A stretch of DNA of 64,000 bases. It comes from Solibacillus merdavium. GTDB lineage: Bacteria; Bacillota; Bacilli; Bacillales_A; Planococcaceae. The notes beneath the pieces are model-generated. The model saw only the letters and a program-made list of their open reading frames with translations, was not told where the DNA came from and did not search any database. The DNA is taken from positions 49,153 through 113,152 of the forward strand of contig NZ_JACSPW010000013.1 of NCBI RefSeq assembly GCF_014836935.1, read 5' to 3'. Position numbers and translations under genes: made by a program. Every line of letters begins with the position of its first letter. Position 1 is the stretch's first letter. This document shows, piece by piece, positions 63,042 through 64,000 of the stretch.

Positions 63042-63431
63042 TTATTTTAATAACTTCTCCACTGCTGGAATATCCGCTGGTGCAAAGTTTAGTTCACTTA
63101 GTGAGGATCGCTTAACCCACTTTGTATCAGAATGTTCTATAGCAATGGGTGTGCCACTCACAATTTCCGCCATATACGTTTCAAGACGAACGATAAACGA
63201 ACCGTAATCATATGTTGTATCTTCAACTTTTTCACCTACAACAATTTCACAAGTAAATTCTTCTGAGATTTCCCGTTTTAAAGCTTCTTGTGGGGTTTCA
63301 TCTTTTTCGATTTTCCCACCTGGAAATTCCCAATAGTTTGGTAATGACATTTGAGGGCTACGTTGTGCACAGTAAATTTCCTGTTTTTCGTTTTCAATAA
63401 TAGCTCCGACTACGTGTACTTGTTTTTTCAA
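63042..63431 (-). CDS. MutT/NudG-like Nudix hydrolase, probable modified-dNTP pyrophosphohydrolase
   Basis: TTG start at 63431 (weak GGGA site); 129 aa. Compact MutT/NudG-type protein: VHVVGAIIENEKQEIYCAQR, PNYWEFPGGKIEKDE, Nudix box residues GGKIEKDETPQEALKREISE followed by E, where the usual glycine after EE is replaced (EEFTCEI). Members hydrolyse oxidised or methylated nucleoside triphosphates; NudG of E. coli prefers modified cytosine nucleotides. It is the first gene of the operon with the SauUSI-like nuclease, 21 bases before it, which suggests a job linked to modified cytosines (inference). Confidence 0.85.
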   Translation of the reverse strand: MKKQVHVVGAIIENEKQEIYCAQRSPQMSLPNYWEFPGGKIEKDETPQEALKREISEEFTCEIVVGEKVEDTTYDYGSFIVRLETYMAEIVSGTPIAIEHSDTKWVKRSSLSELNFAPADIPAVEKLLK

Positions 63432-63615
63432 AACAATTCATTCCCATCATAATTTTAATTCATAACATAATTATAGCTTGTTTGTGAGTATTTAGTAGAG
63501 GAACAGACTGTATATTTGTGAGAAGAGTCAAAGTTATTAACTAAACTTTAAGTTGTTTTTAAGTAAACTTATCGAATTATAATGTATGGACAAAAATGAG
63601 GAGGAGAAAATAGAA

Positions 63616-63850
63616 TTGGAAAATCTTAAATTAAATATAGATGTTAATATCCTTTGCTATAGATCGTATGATTAGCAATATCAAGTTTCTTTGTCATTCT
63701 AATGAGTTTGAGTTTCTGGATAATAATCAATTTACTAAGGGGGAATTGCTCACTTTAGAGAGGGGAGTAACGGTATTTAAAATTTATTTTTTGGATGTAT
63801 ATAATAAGAAGAGAAAAGAAATAATAAAAAAAGAGAAAAAAACATTTTAA
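63616..63850 (+). pseudogene. Small gene with probable frameshift
   Basis: A TATAAT (63578-63583), with a TTGTTT 19 bases before it, and GAGGAGGAG (63598-63606) precede a TTG at 63616. It reads MENLKLNIDVNILCYRSYD, then TAG. The overlapping frame (ATG 63641 to 63850) continues with ISNIKFLCHSNEFEFLDNNQ and ends with a lysine-rich tail. Signals match one frame and length the other, which suggests a one-base frameshift near 63641-63675. Product family not recognised. Confidence 0.35.
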
Positions 63851-63856
63851 AAAGTG

Positions 63857-63885
63857 TTGACGTTTATTTAAATGGCGTGTATAGT
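63857..63885 (+). promoter_or_regulatory. rRNA operon promoter
   Basis: TTGACG (63857-63862), 17-base spacer, TATAGT (63880-63885). It is followed by a Bacillus-type rRNA leader, so the promoter should drive the 16S-23S-5S operon starting just past the window. Confidence 0.85.
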
Positions 63886-63891
63886 TATACA

Positions 63892-64000
63892 AGTCGCCGA
63901 GAGAAAATGCGACAAACGAACAAAATGAACCTTGAAAACTGAACAAGCAACGTTAATGAAACAAGCTTCTTAAATGAAGCAAACAATAGATTTTAACTTT
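63892..64000 (+). other. rRNA operon leader (16S gene begins beyond the window)
   Basis: The AACCTTGAAAACTGAACAAG element and the following ACGTTAATGAAACAAGCTTC are typical leader sequence directly upstream of 16S rRNA in Bacillus relatives. CTTCTTAAATGAAG forms a small stem. The expected GAGAGTTTGATCCTGG 16S start is not yet reached at base 64000. Confidence 0.85.

Noticed and set aside
63892..64000. Start of 16S rRNA
   Set aside because: The conserved 16S 5' sequence is not reached; only the leader is inside the window.
1..64000. CRISPR array, tRNA genes, prophage or integrative element boundaries
   Set aside because: No regularly spaced repeats, cloverleaf-like runs, phage structural genes or integrase were seen on either strand; the only mobile element recognised is the IS3-family insertion.

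Overview
The window is about 64 kb of low-GC (roughly 36-38%) Bacillota chromosome. Gene content and style point to the Bacillaceae/Planococcaceae, most like Solibacillus or Lysinibacillus (inference, not tested by alignment): AGGAGG-type ribosome binding sites, frequent TTG/GTG starts, an S-box (SAM-I) riboswitch, hairpin plus T-run terminators after most genes, HelD, UppP, PxpABC, YwbE, and a Bacillus-type rRNA leader at the right edge. No tRNA, CRISPR array or prophage was seen; the 16S gene should begin just beyond base 64000.

Layout. 1-5.9 kb: a DASS-family transporter cut by the window edge, then SAM-riboswitch-controlled metY, an unknown gene, a homoserine dehydrogenase without ACT domain, and a lipoprotein. 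6-13.8 kb: an intergenic repeat, an excisionase-like HTH protein, an EamA transporter, a two-component system with a small membrane ORF between regulator and kinase, a YkuE-like phosphoesterase, UppP and an AIM24-family protein. 14.1-18.1 kb: a lysine catabolic operon (semialdehyde dehydrogenase, lysine 6-dehydrogenase, acyl-CoA dehydrogenase). 18.2-22.3 kb: Nudix hydrolase, copper-binding four-helix protein, ZIP transporter, two SMR exporters, an alpha carbonic anhydrase lipoprotein and a cold-shock gene with a terminator-like hairpin in its leader.

22.3-26.3 kb is a decaying accessory stretch: gene remnants (DUF4160-like, truncated PP2C, half a VOC protein), small acetyltransferase, SAP-domain and VOC genes, and one complete IS3-family insertion with a 3-bp target duplication. 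26.4-42.4 kb is mostly core: a membrane-anchored beta-propeller protein, a MacB/FtsX-type ABC transporter, divergent pxpA and pxpBC (5-oxoprolinase), a polysaccharide deacetylase, a split ThrE-type exporter, a PAS-GGDEF-EAL protein with degenerate GGDEF, a double GNAT protein and HelD. 43-45.7 kb is an AT-rich accessory cluster (methyltransferase, DUF402, alpha/beta hydrolase, membrane protein apparently starting at ATT). 45.8-55.6 kb: DUF2804, amidase, nitroreductase, chemoreceptor, a YflT-type stress protein, ScoAB CoA transferase, YwbE, an M19 dipeptidase and an ABC exporter.

The most interesting part is 55.8-63.4 kb, a compact set of putative modification-dependent (type IV) restriction genes: an McrBC pair whose McrB carries an internal EVE/PUA-like module, a stand-alone EVE-like/HNH nuclease, and a SauUSI-like PLD-helicase-DUF3427 protein in an apparent operon with a MutT/NudG-like Nudix hydrolase. 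The Nudix enzyme could plausibly clear modified dNTPs so that the host's own DNA is not marked for cleavage. The block sits directly beside the promoter and leader of an rRNA operon, with a frameshifted small gene in between.
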